Shown: positions 1 to 6,462, numbered from the stretch's first letter. The stretch is 9,793 nucleotides of DNA from Acidimicrobiales bacterium (GCA_027451785.1 DAIDIS010000103.1:1-9793), one strand, 5' to 3'. Notes: generated from the sequence alone by a model not told the origin. Program-made: numbers and translations.

Positions 1-924
1 ACCCGCCTCGGAGCAAGATGGTGCCAACTCAGCGGGAGGCGGCTCTGGAATCATGCAGCGATAGCAAGGCCCCACGTACGGATTGAAGACACTTACCTGG
101 CCTTCGAACCTGAAGATCGACCCGTGAACGACCGGGATGCGCTTCACGAGCGATGCGTCGTTTACCAGGTAGCGAGTCGGGAAATTATCCGTGCCATCAA
201 CGATTAGGTCATACCCATCAAAAATGTCAAGGATATTGTCGGCCCCAAGCCTTACGTCGTAGGTGACGACGTTGACGTCCGGGTTCAGCGAAGTGAGGGT
301 CTTTTTGGCCGAATCGACCTTTGGCTCACCCACCCTATCCAGGTTGTGGAGAATTTGGCGCTGAAGGTTGGAAGAGTCAACAACGTCCATGTCAACCAGC
401 CCGAGGGTGCCCACACCGGCTGCCGCAAGGTAAAGCGCTGCCGGCGAACCCAGGCCACCTGCACCGAGCATAAGGACCTTGGATTCGAGAAGCTTTTGCT
501 GGCCCTCTACGCCAACCTCGGGAAGGAGCAAGTGGCGTTGGTAACGATTGCGTTGCTCGGGGGTCAGTGTCTTAGGGATGTGCCAGTTCCGGCCCTCGTC
601 CTTCCAGCGATTGAAACCGCCCGCCATCGACACGACGTTGGTGTAGCCCAGCTCGCCGAGGGTCTTTGCCGCGAAGGCCGACCGGATACCGCCCGCACAG
701 TAGATAACTACATGGGCATCCTTGTCGTGTATGCGATTCTCGACGGAAGCCTCAAGGTTGCCTCTGGGAATTTGGATCGAACCGGGGATGGTTCCCTGTT
801 CGAACTCGTCGGGCTCCCTCACGTCCAAAAAGACCGAGTTACCGAGAAATCCATCCGCTTCCTCGGTTGAAACCTCGGTGATCTCAGACTTAGCCTTGTT
901 CAAGAGTTCCCTGAAACTTGGCAC
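1..924 (-). CDS. moeB: Rhodanese-MoeB/ThiF fusion adenylyltransferase (sulfur-carrier activating), 3' end outside window
   Basis: The visible 308 residues read without a break to the left edge, so the C-terminus is missing. Residues about 15-118 are a rhodanese domain with the active loop CAGGIRS (Cys76, Arg81), expected to carry a persulfide. From about residue 121 a ThiF/MoeB E1-like domain follows: nucleotide loop GAGGLGS (154-160), DMDVVDSSNLQRQ (178-190), DGTDNF (243-248), the zinc pair CYRC (Cys287, Cys290) and Cys304 near the edge in the place of the family's catalytic cysteine. Such proteins adenylate the C-terminal Gly-Gly of MoaD- or ThiS-like carriers and help turn it into a thiocarboxylate. 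The start is GTG at 924: GAGGGG lies 9 bases upstream, and an in-frame TAA lies further upstream. The rhodanese domain is N-terminal, whereas MoeZ-type proteins carry it at the C-terminus. No molybdopterin or thiamine gene is in view, so the partner carrier is unknown. Confidence 0.92.
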   Translation of the reverse strand, partial: MPSFRELLNKAKSEITEVSTEEADGFLGNSVFLDVREPDEFEQGTIPGSIQIPRGNLEASVENRIHDKDAHVVIYCAGGIRSAFAAKTLGELGYTNVVSMAGGFNRWKDEGRNWHIPKTLTPEQRNRYQRHLLLPEVGVEGQQKLLESKVLMLGAGGLGSPAALYLAAAGVGTLGLVDMDVVDSSNLQRQILHNLDRVGEPKVDSAKKTLTSLNPDVNVVTYDVRLGADNILDIFDGYDLIVDGTDNFPTRYLVNDASLVKRIPVVHGSIFRFEGQVSVFNPYVGPCYRCMIPEPPPAELAPSCSEAG

Positions 925-951
925 TTCGCAACACCCCTCACTGTGCGTCCT

Positions 952-1006
952 AGCTAATACTTAAAATCTTATCGCTTTAGTCAACATTTTTACTAGTGGG
1001 TTATTC
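952..1006. promoter_or_regulatory. AT-rich divergent promoter region
   Basis: This AT-rich island lies between the divergent moeB-like and nitroreductase genes. On the plus strand TAAAAT (962-967) and TACTAG (991-996) resemble -10 boxes. On the minus strand TTGACT (984-979) resembles a -35 box, but no good -10 sits 16-18 bases downstream of it. Promoters must be near here because both genes point outward. The exact boxes are guesses. Confidence 0.3.
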
Positions 1007-1038
1007 CCGGCATCTTCCTAAGCCCAATCAGCCCTCTT

Positions 1039-1053
1039 GGCCCGAATCGGGCC
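1039..1053. promoter_or_regulatory. Perfect GC-rich palindrome in nitroreductase leader
   Basis: GGCCCGA and its reverse complement TCGGGCC flank a single central A. The site lies 52 bases before the chosen ATG of the nitroreductase and downstream of the AT-rich promoter region. As DNA it could be an operator for a dimeric repressor. As RNA it could fold as a six-pair stem with an AAU loop. No U-run follows, so a terminator or attenuator is less likely. Confidence 0.4.
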
Positions 1054-1105
1054 GCCCATCCGAAAAGCCTGGCATCGGCCGCTTCGCTTGGAGTCACAAT
1101 GGCAG

Positions 1106-1702
1106 ATGGATTTCCAACGAATAATCGCCGGAAGACGGATGACCCGTAATTTCACCGAGGATCCCGTCGACGACGAGACCTTGGACCGGATCCTGAAGTT
1201 GGGTATCAAGTCACCGTCGGCGGGCTTCACCCAAGGAGTCGACCTCGTAGTCCTGAAGGCATGGGATCTGAAGCGATACTGGACTGTTGCCACTACACAG
1301 GAATGGCGTGATTCAACTTCGAGGAAGGGCCTTTTGAGTGCCCCCGTGGCCGTTATGGTAACCGTGGAGCCGGAGGCGTACTCAAGGCGCTACTCGCTGG
1401 AGGACAAGGACGACGAACGGCTCACTTCCGTTGACTCCTGGCCAGTACCTTATTGGTGGATTGATGCAGGGATCGTCATATCTCAGCTCCTGCTGGCTGC
1501 ATCCGACTTTGAGTTGGGAGCTTGCCTGCTCGGGACTTTCAGGAACGAAGGCGAGATAAAGGCGAGCTTTTCCATCCCTGAAGCCACCCGCATTTGCGCC
1601 ACCGTCCTCATGGGTTACCGCAAACTTCCTGACCCGTTGTCCTCGCCTAGCCGACGGCCTAGAAGACCGTTTGACGAGGTCGTGCATTTCGGACGGTGGT
1701 GA
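1106..1702 (+). CDS. Nitroreductase-family flavoprotein
   Basis: A 198-residue protein of the FMN-dependent nitroreductase fold. The N-terminus has the family's FMN-phosphate-binding look: RRMTRNF (10-16), then PVDDETLDRIL (20-30) and SPSAGFTQG (36-44). The middle has the helical stretch WWIDAGIVISQLLLAA (117-132) typical of the dimer core, and the end has LGTFRNEGEI (142-151) and VLMGYRK (167-173). Members reduce nitro compounds, quinones or flavins with NAD(P)H, or do specialised cofactor chemistry. The substrate cannot be read from the sequence. I chose ATG 1106 because the family alignment begins there; upstream in-frame residues from a TTG at 1037 look non-coding. GGAG at 1090-1093 is 12 bases upstream, which is rather far. 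The C-terminal Arg/Pro-rich tail (183-188) is unusual. The gene is monocistronic, divergent from the moeB-like gene and convergent with the dehydrogenases. Confidence 0.88.
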   Translation: MDFQRIIAGRRMTRNFTEDPVDDETLDRILKLGIKSPSAGFTQGVDLVVLKAWDLKRYWTVATTQEWRDSTSRKGLLSAPVAVMVTVEPEAYSRRYSLEDKDDERLTSVDSWPVPYWWIDAGIVISQLLLAASDFELGACLLGTFRNEGEIKASFSIPEATRICATVLMGYRKLPDPLSSPSRRPRRPFDEVVHFGRW

Positions 1703-1704
1703 CG

Positions 1705-1750
1705 AGCCGACCGACGAGCTAGCCGACCGATCAGGCCACTGACGGACCGA
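1705..1750. repeat. Short direct repeats AGCCGACCGA
   Basis: AGCCGACCGA occurs at 1705-1714 and 1721-1730 with a 16-base period. A related GGACCGA lies at 1744-1750, and CTAGCCGACGG occurs just upstream inside the nitroreductase 3' end. The repeats fill the spacer between two convergent genes. They may be simple-sequence expansion. I see no strong stem with a T-run here. Confidence 0.45.
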
Positions 1751-1755
1751 CGTGC

Positions 1756-1775
1756 GGGCGGGCGAATGGGCGGGG
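1756..1775 (+). other. G-quadruplex-type motif between convergent genes
   Basis: Four guanine runs on the plus strand (1756-1758, 1760-1762, 1768-1770, 1772-1775) are separated by loops of 1, 5 and 1 bases. This fits the usual four-run pattern for intramolecular G-quadruplexes. It lies 54 bases after the nitroreductase stop and 22 bases beyond the 3' end of the acyl-CoA dehydrogenase gene, where transcripts from both sides must end. No classical rho-independent terminator is visible in this spacer. Confidence 0.4.
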
Positions 1776-1796
1776 CTGTGTCGTCGCCGGTTGTGT

Positions 1797-3044
1797 TCAG
1801 TTCCTTTTGGTGTCCTTCCACGCCAACCCCTGCCCGGGGTCAACGTCACGGGGCAAGCCCAGGATTCTCTCAGCCATCTGATTCTTCAGGACTTCGGATG
1901 TACCGCCCTCAATTGTGTTGGCCCTGGCTCTCAAGAAAGTATGAGCCCGGGCTTGTCCTGTCCGATCGTTGGGATCCCACGCGATGGAGCTTAAACCGGC
2001 AGCGTCCATCAGAAAGTTGCTCCGACGTTGGTTGAGCTCCGCGTTGAACACCTTATTTACGCCACCTTCGGGACCGGGCTGTTGGCCGGCAAGACGCGCC
2101 ATCGAAGCACGGAAAGCAGTGATCTCTTTTGCCTCCTGCTCGGCAAAAAGCTGCGCTACCCGCTGCCGCACCAATCCATCCTGGCGATCGGAAATTCCTG
2201 CGATCATTGACTCGAAAGGGTCCTTGCGTGCCCCTCCCGTTATGGAGGCGGCATCCAAGGAAATGCCCGATAGAGTCACCCTTTCGTTCATTAGCGTCGT
2301 CCTTGCCGCACGCCACCCATCTCCGACAGGTCCCACTCTATTTTCGTCGGGAACCCGTACATCAGTGAGGTAAACCTCGTTGAACTCCGCCGAGCCCGTC
2401 AATTGAACAAGTGGCCTGATCTCAACACCGGGCGAAGACATGTCGAGCACGAAGTAGGTGAGTCCCTCGTGCTTTTCCAATTCGGGATCGGTCCTCGCCA
2501 ACAGCATCCCGAACTTTGAGAACTGAGCGATCGAGGTCCAGACCTTCTGCCCGTTAATCACCCACTCATCACCGTCGCGGACAGCTCGGGTAGCCAACGA
2601 TGCCAGATCGGATCCGGAGCCCGGTTCGGAGAAAAGCTGGCACCAGATTTCTTCGCCCGTAAGTATCTTGGCGAGGTAGCGCGATTTTTGCTCTTCCGAA
2701 CCGTGTTCGATCAGTGTGGGCCCGACTAACCCGACCCCCAGCAAATTCAAGCCAAAAAGCGGTAGTCGATAACGAGCCAGCTCTTCACGGACAATCTGCT
2801 GCGTCCAAACCTCCCCCGACAGGCCGCCGAACTCCTTTGGCCAAAGCGGAGCAGCGTAGCCGGAAGAGCCGATTACTCTTGCCCAACTCATGAAGTTGAA
2901 AGACTCGGATGCCTTCTTGAAAGCCTCGTCGTCGGATGAATCAATCGCTTCCATCCAACCTTTAGGGACCTTAGTGGAAAGCCATTCGCGGAATCCTTCC
3001 CTGAATGCCTTCCGCTCCGGAGTATCTTCGGTCTTCCAGCGCAC
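1797..3044 (-). CDS. Acyl-CoA dehydrogenase (FadE-like), second gene of tandem pair
   Basis: A 415-residue flavoprotein dehydrogenase that would form the alpha-beta double bond of an acyl-CoA, passing electrons to electron-transfer flavoprotein. The order is as in the family: an N-terminal helical domain (1-130), the central beta domain beginning with WCQLFSEPGSGSDLASLATRA (134-154), DEWVINGQKVWTS (159-171), and a C-terminal helical domain with RARANTIEGGTSEV (372-385). Glu254 in LMNERVTLSG (251-260) sits where IVD/LCAD-type enzymes keep their catalytic base. The position of the MCAD-type base (YEGT) seems to be glycine in IEGGT. Length is normal. The start is GTG 3044, fixed by AGGAGG six bases upstream; an ATG at 3104 has no comparable site. 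It lies 97 bases downstream of a paralogous dehydrogenase, probably in the same transcript. Substrate chain length or structure (fatty, steroid or branched) cannot be decided. Confidence 0.93.
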   Translation of the reverse strand: MRWKTEDTPERKAFREGFREWLSTKVPKGWMEAIDSSDDEAFKKASESFNFMSWARVIGSSGYAAPLWPKEFGGLSGEVWTQQIVREELARYRLPLFGLNLLGVGLVGPTLIEHGSEEQKSRYLAKILTGEEIWCQLFSEPGSGSDLASLATRAVRDGDEWVINGQKVWTSIAQFSKFGMLLARTDPELEKHEGLTYFVLDMSSPGVEIRPLVQLTGSAEFNEVYLTDVRVPDENRVGPVGDGWRAARTTLMNERVTLSGISLDAASITGGARKDPFESMIAGISDRQDGLVRQRVAQLFAEQEAKEITAFRASMARLAGQQPGPEGGVNKVFNAELNQRRSNFLMDAAGLSSIAWDPNDRTGQARAHTFLRARANTIEGGTSEVLKNQMAERILGLPRDVDPGQGLAWKDTKRN

Positions 3045-3050
3045 AGGTCC

Positions 3051-3056
3051 CCTCCT
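3051..3056 (-). promoter_or_regulatory. Strong Shine-Dalgarno site for the second dehydrogenase
   Basis: AGGAGG, within TTAGGAGGGG, lies six bases before GTG 3044. It decides the start in favour of this GTG over the ATG 60 bases upstream. Confidence 0.8.
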
Positions 3057-3087
3057 AAGGTTCCAGCTTTGGCGGGTCGTTTTAGTG

Positions 3088-3098
3088 GTCTGCCAGAC
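3088..3098. promoter_or_regulatory. Small palindrome between the two dehydrogenases
   Basis: GTCTG and CAGAC flank a single base in the 97-base spacer between the two dehydrogenase genes. It may be a weak RNA stem or a protein site. At this size it could also be chance. No convincing terminator or internal promoter was seen in the spacer. Confidence 0.2.
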
Positions 3099-3141
3099 GA
3101 TCAAGCCAGCCGAACGTTATCGCAGGCACCCGCTCGATAGA

Positions 3142-4401
3142 TTACCTACGGAGCTCGCTCCAAGGAACGTCTTTGTCCACCGACGGCTCTTTTGGCAGCC
3201 CCAGAACGCGCTCGCCGAGGATATTCCGCATGATCTCGGAAGTTCCGCCTTCGATGGTGTTGGCCCTGGATCGGAGGAACCCCCTAACCATTGACGCTGC
3301 TTCCAAGTCGGTCTCATCCCAAGCCATTGCACGGCAACCAAGTACCTCCATGGCAACCGACTGCAGCCTTTGGTTGTATTCAGCCTGAAACAGCTTGGTG
3401 ATTGATCCTTCGGGACCGGCAGGCTTGCCCTGCTTTCGCCGAGCGGCGGCCCTGAGGTTCGTGATCTTTACGATCCGCCCTTCTATGACCAGTTGCACCA
3501 GCTTGTTGCGCAGGACCGGCTCCCCCCAGGCACCATTCTTCACCGCAAGCGCCACCAACGCGTCCACTGGCCCGCCGCCGACATTGGCCATACCTTCGCT
3601 ACCCGCGCCGGAAAGCGCAACCCGCTCGTTCATCAGCGTGGTCGTCGCTACCGCCCAGCCCTCGCCTACAGCGCCTACTCGCATTGAATCCGGAATCCGG
3701 ACATCGTTAAAGAAGACCTCGTTGAACTCCGCCTCGCCGGTCATCTGGACGAGTGGTCTCACTTCCACCCCAGGAGCATGCATGTCCAAAAGGAAATACG
3801 AGAGCCCCTTGTGCTTCGGCAGATCAGGATCGGTCCTCGCCACCAACATCCCGTAGTGGGCAATATGCCCCAGCGTGGTCCAAACCTTCTGGCCGTTCAC
3901 GACCCACTCGTCGCCATCGCGCATCGCCCTCGTTGCCAGGGATGCAACGTCGGATCCGGCACCAGGCTCGGAAAACATCTGGCACCAAATCTCTCTGTGC
4001 TGAGCCATGGGAGGCAAGAAGCGCTTCTTTTGCTCCTCTGTGCCCCACTGGAGCAGGGTCGGCCCTGCCATCCCGATCCCCAGGACGTTGAAGGACCGAG
4101 GTACCTTGTACCGATTTAAGACCTCGTTCACTACCTTCGCCTGAGCGGGTTCCAGGCCCGCTCCCCCGTACTCGACCGGCCAGGTAGCCGTAGCCCACCC
4201 AGCTTTTCCAAGCTTCTCGCACCACTCTTCATAGGGAAGCGCCAGCCTCATCAGGTTGACTTTTTCCGTGTCACCTGCGTCTACGGCCTCCACCCAGCCT
4301 GCAGGCAGGTTCTCTTTGAGCCACTCGGTAACTCGGGTCGCAAGCCCCGAGTCCATGGCGGCGATGGAGTCCATGGAGGAGTCTGAAGGTTGCTCGGTCA
4401 T
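3142..4401 (-). CDS. Acyl-CoA dehydrogenase (FadE-like), first gene of tandem pair
   Basis: About 419 residues, clearly paralogous to its downstream neighbour over the whole length. Visible blocks, numbered from ATG 4401: TEWLKENLPAGWVEAVDAGD (25-44), WCQMFSEPGAGSDVASLATR (139-158), DEWVVNGQKVWTT (164-176), LMNERVALSG (256-265) with Glu259 as the likely IVD/LCAD-type base, and RSRANTIEGGTSEI (377-390). It should be a soluble FAD enzyme of acyl-CoA beta-oxidation. The start is uncertain: ATG 4431, 4407, 4401, 4374 and 4356 are in frame and none has a good ribosome site. I took 4401 because the N-terminal reading MTEQ looks natural. A leaderless start at 4431 is possible, since TAGATA (4444-4439) lies about seven bases before it. 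Actinobacterial tandem dehydrogenases often form alpha2-beta2 complexes with one inactive subunit, but here both copies keep the base. Confidence 0.9.
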   Translation of the reverse strand: MTEQPSDSSMDSIAAMDSGLATRVTEWLKENLPAGWVEAVDAGDTEKVNLMRLALPYEEWCEKLGKAGWATATWPVEYGGAGLEPAQAKVVNEVLNRYKVPRSFNVLGIGMAGPTLLQWGTEEQKKRFLPPMAQHREIWCQMFSEPGAGSDVASLATRAMRDGDEWVVNGQKVWTTLGHIAHYGMLVARTDPDLPKHKGLSYFLLDMHAPGVEVRPLVQMTGEAEFNEVFFNDVRIPDSMRVGAVGEGWAVATTTLMNERVALSGAGSEGMANVGGGPVDALVALAVKNGAWGEPVLRNKLVQLVIEGRIVKITNLRAAARRKQGKPAGPEGSITKLFQAEYNQRLQSVAMEVLGCRAMAWDETDLEAASMVRGFLRSRANTIEGGTSEIMRNILGERVLGLPKEPSVDKDVPWSELRR

Positions 4402-4437
4402 GACCATGATCAGAATCGTAGTTGACCGCATGGTCAA
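4396..4437. promoter_or_regulatory. Candidate operator: four TGACC/GGTCA half-sites
   Basis: TTGACC (4422-4427) and GGTCAA (4432-4437) form an inverted repeat around four bases. Just inside the dehydrogenase gene, GGTCATGACC (4396-4405) is a perfect 10-base palindrome with the same half-sites. Four copies within 42 bases, overlapping the probable transcription and translation start of the dehydrogenase pair, suggest a dimeric repressor site. TetR-type regulators commonly control such genes. No regulator gene is in the window, and I cannot name the regulator. Confidence 0.45.
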
Positions 4438-4438
4438 G

Positions 4439-4444
4439 TATCTA
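4439..4444 (-). promoter_or_regulatory. Possible -10 box for the dehydrogenase pair
   Basis: TAGATA on the minus strand directly abuts the TTGACC-GGTCAA repeat. A start of transcription about seven bases downstream would fall at ATG 4431, giving a leaderless or very short-leader mRNA. No good -35 box is seen 16-18 bases upstream. Confidence 0.25.
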
Positions 4445-4480
4445 GGCCGAGCAGCAATCCAGCTCGTATTTCTCCCTGCG

Positions 4481-4513
4481 ATAAATCCGGGATAAAGCCC
4501 GGATAATGGCGGT
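4481..4513. repeat. Inverted repeat made of 11-base tandem units
   Basis: ATCCGGG (4485-4491) and CCCGGAT (4498-4504) are exact inverted arms around ATAAAG. The same stretch also reads as three imperfect 11-base direct units, each starting ATAA (4481, 4492, 4503). It lies between divergent genes, so neither flanking gene needs a terminator here. A protein-binding site controlling one or both genes is more likely. Confidence 0.45.
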
Positions 4514-4563
4514 AAGAACTACGGACTCACTTTCTGCGCGAACTCACTCACTTCGCCAACACG

Positions 4564-4569
4564 TATAGT
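4564..4569 (+). promoter_or_regulatory. Possible -10 box for the membrane pseudoprotease gene
   Basis: TATAGT lies 36 bases before ATG 4606 and matches the usual -10 sequence at five of six places. No matching -35 box is evident at normal spacing, although repeated ACTCACT sequence lies upstream (4525-4550). Confidence 0.3.
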
Positions 4570-4605
4570 GAGAATTTACCTAGTTCGGGTACACTTTTGA
4601 GTTCA

Positions 4606-6462
4606 ATGTTCGGTCTCGGGCATCCTGGGTCCCAAGCCAGGCTCCTACACCTTCGAGCAAATAGGGCCTCGGTTTCGCGCGTACTCGCCATCCTGGCCCC
4701 TTTGGCCCTCTTTGATTGGGTCGCATTCGGATCTTTTGGGATTCCAGCCGCACTTGCCCAGCCGGCCGCTGCTCACGCCCAGCCTCACCCAATCCCGGCC
4801 GCCGCTCACTTACCACCCTACCCTGCAACTGCTCACACTAAGGCGGGGCCGAAGGTTGCAGTGGCGAATAACCTCCTTGCATTCAGGGCTGAAGCGGGGT
4901 CGGTGTTGGTGACTACGACCATTGACGCAAAACTCACCGTCCCGGCGCTTTCAATCAACAGCAAGGCTCTGGGGGATTTGGAGAGTCAACTTGCTTCCCA
5001 GGTCTCGTCAGGGAAGCTTGGCTCTGACACCAACACGATCTCGCAAGCTCTAACTTCGGCAATTGACGCACAACCCCTTACGTACCTCTCGCCATCATCG
5101 CCGAACCAGACGATCAACGCTTCAGTCACGGAGATCGGATCTGGATGGTTCGCGTCACCTGATGGACTCGTCGTTGCACCATCCTCGCTGGTTGCTCCTT
5201 CTCCTGCGCTACTAAAGGAGGCTTTCGCCCGGTACTCGTTGGTGAGCCTGGACAAGACTGACGCAGACCTTCTCCGCAGTGGAGCCGGGGGGTCGCTCAC
5301 GCCAAGCCAACTGTCACAACTTGACGACGCAGCATCCAAGTTCAACGCCTCGTTCATGGCAGCGAGCAACATCAAAACCCAGACTTCAATTCGAGTTTGG
5401 ACATTGGGGCACGGAGGCCCTGCGCAATCGAGAGGCACGTGGTCGGATCACGAAGTAACGCTCATCCATCGAGGATCGGTGATCAAGAGTCTTGCGGGAG
5501 GGATCGCCGTCTTGAAGGCTCGGGGGATTTCCTCGCAACCCACGATCCTGCCGGTTATTTCCAAGCCCAACGCCTGGGCAAACTTCAACAGGACGTTGCC
5601 GCCCATCCAAGCTCGCCACAACTCGCCAATTCAAGCGACGGATCGCTCGCTGACCCTCAATACGCAACCAAAGGTATTCGGCTATCTCACCGCTCCTCAA
5701 TGGGTGTCGTCGAGTGGTGCCCTATCGAAGCTATCCGGCAATACTTTGGGGAGCCTGCCGGTTCAACCTGCCAAACCAAATGCGGCCGACTCGGGTTCAA
5801 GTCCAATTGTCGACCCAGATGGAGCAATTGCATTCACCGCCAACGGCGAGTTCGCTGGGATTCAAGTTGACTCCCTATCCAAGGGCTCAATCGACCCGGA
5901 GCTTTTGCGGTCCACGGCAAGTGCGGGTCTCCAGGCTCCAGAGGGGTATTACCTCCTGAGTCCCCCGACCCTCCTACAACTGATCAAGTCCGCCTACGGT
6001 CCCCTTCCGATTCCCGAAAGTGACAAGGAGATTGACTCCAACTTGGGTGACATAGTGCATGGCCGCCTCTATACTGCCTTGCCCGCCCTCGAAAACCTTG
6101 CAGACCGGAACCCTGACATTGCCGGGCTGCCTACGTTGGTCTCCCTGACAAGGAATGCCATCGCCGACGGCAACGACCATTCCCCCGTTACCGGTTGGGG
6201 TATTGCACTCGCCGCGCTGGCCTTAGGCGCTTTGGCCCTGGTGGCCCTCCGCCCAACTAGGAAGATGTACAACGCCCTGGGAAGGGAAGGCCAAGCCAAG
6301 CCCATTTTCAGTCGGGCTAGGAGAATGCCGGCGACACAAAGCTGGGCGAGGACTTCCGATCACCTGACCACCCAGCCCGTCTCGCCGGACCCCAACAACT
6401 CAGTTCGACTGCTGGAAGGAAAGCCCGGGAGCCCCGAAAGCCTTCCCGACTCCCTTGTCTAA
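4606..6462 (+). CDS. Membrane-anchored trypsin/HtrA-like protein with degenerate catalytic triad
   Basis: A 618-residue exported protein. Residues 1-51 form a signal sequence (several Arg, then a hydrophobic stretch from Val26) with an ALA-Q cleavage site near 51/52. A Pro/Ala/His-rich linker (52-80) follows. The central part resembles HtrA-type serine proteases: GSGWFASPDGLVVAPSSLV (178-196) matches the GSG...PDGxVVTNxHVV block, GGIAVLKARG (298-307) matches the DLAVLK block, and DSGSSPIVDPDG (395-406) then GEFAGIQV (414-421) match the GNSGGP...GxVIGI block. However, the His falls on Ser194 and the Asp on Gly299, and the Ser motif carries an extra residue. A helical, TPR-like stretch (about 470-520) precedes one membrane helix (531-548) and a basic cytoplasmic tail starting RPTRK. 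It is probably a non-catalytic surface or binding protein. ATG 4606 is the first in-frame ATG; the ribosome site is weak. Its 3' end overlaps the convergent lipoprotein gene. Confidence 0.75.
   Translation: MFGLGHPGSQARLLHLRANRASVSRVLAILAPLALFDWVAFGSFGIPAALAQPAAAHAQPHPIPAAAHLPPYPATAHTKAGPKVAVANNLLAFRAEAGSVLVTTTIDAKLTVPALSINSKALGDLESQLASQVSSGKLGSDTNTISQALTSAIDAQPLTYLSPSSPNQTINASVTEIGSGWFASPDGLVVAPSSLVAPSPALLKEAFARYSLVSLDKTDADLLRSGAGGSLTPSQLSQLDDAASKFNASFMAASNIKTQTSIRVWTLGHGGPAQSRGTWSDHEVTLIHRGSVIKSLAGGIAVLKARGISSQPTILPVISKPNAWANFNRTLPPIQARHNSPIQATDRSLTLNTQPKVFGYLTAPQWVSSSGALSKLSGNTLGSLPVQPAKPNAADSGSSPIVDPDGAIAFTANGEFAGIQVDSLSKGSIDPELLRSTASAGLQAPEGYYLLSPPTLLQLIKSAYGPLPIPESDKEIDSNLGDIVHGRLYTALPALENLADRNPDIAGLPTLVSLTRNAIADGNDHSPVTGWGIALAALALGALALVALRPTRKMYNALGREGQAKPIFSRARRMPATQSWARTSDHLTTQPVSPDPNNSVRLLEGKPGSPESLPDSLV

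Noticed and set aside
346..870. 174-codon open frame on the plus strand
   Set aside because: Antisense to the rhodanese-MoeB gene, which shows clear motifs over the same bases.
1037..1105. In-frame TTG 1037 extension, and the out-of-frame ATG 1099, for the nitroreductase
   Set aside because: The extension has no family similarity and contains the palindrome; ATG 1099 is in the wrong frame although GGAG is nearer to it.
1382..1849. 155-codon open frame on the minus strand
   Set aside because: Antisense to the nitroreductase and overlapping the end of the dehydrogenase gene; low-complexity Arg/Ser/Pro sequence.
1900..1935. Glu of IEGGTSE as the catalytic base of the dehydrogenases
   Set aside because: Aligned on GTS, this Glu falls at the Tyr of the MCAD motif YEGT, while the MCAD Glu position is Gly. 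The NER Glu is the better candidate.
3102..3104. ATG 3104 as the start of the second dehydrogenase
   Set aside because: It adds 20 residues unlike the family, and the ideal AGGAGG site serves GTG 3044.
5397..5870. 157-codon plus-strand frame inside the pseudoprotease gene
   Set aside because: Frame shadow; Arg/Ser-rich with no motif, while the main frame carries protease-like blocks, a signal sequence and a membrane helix.
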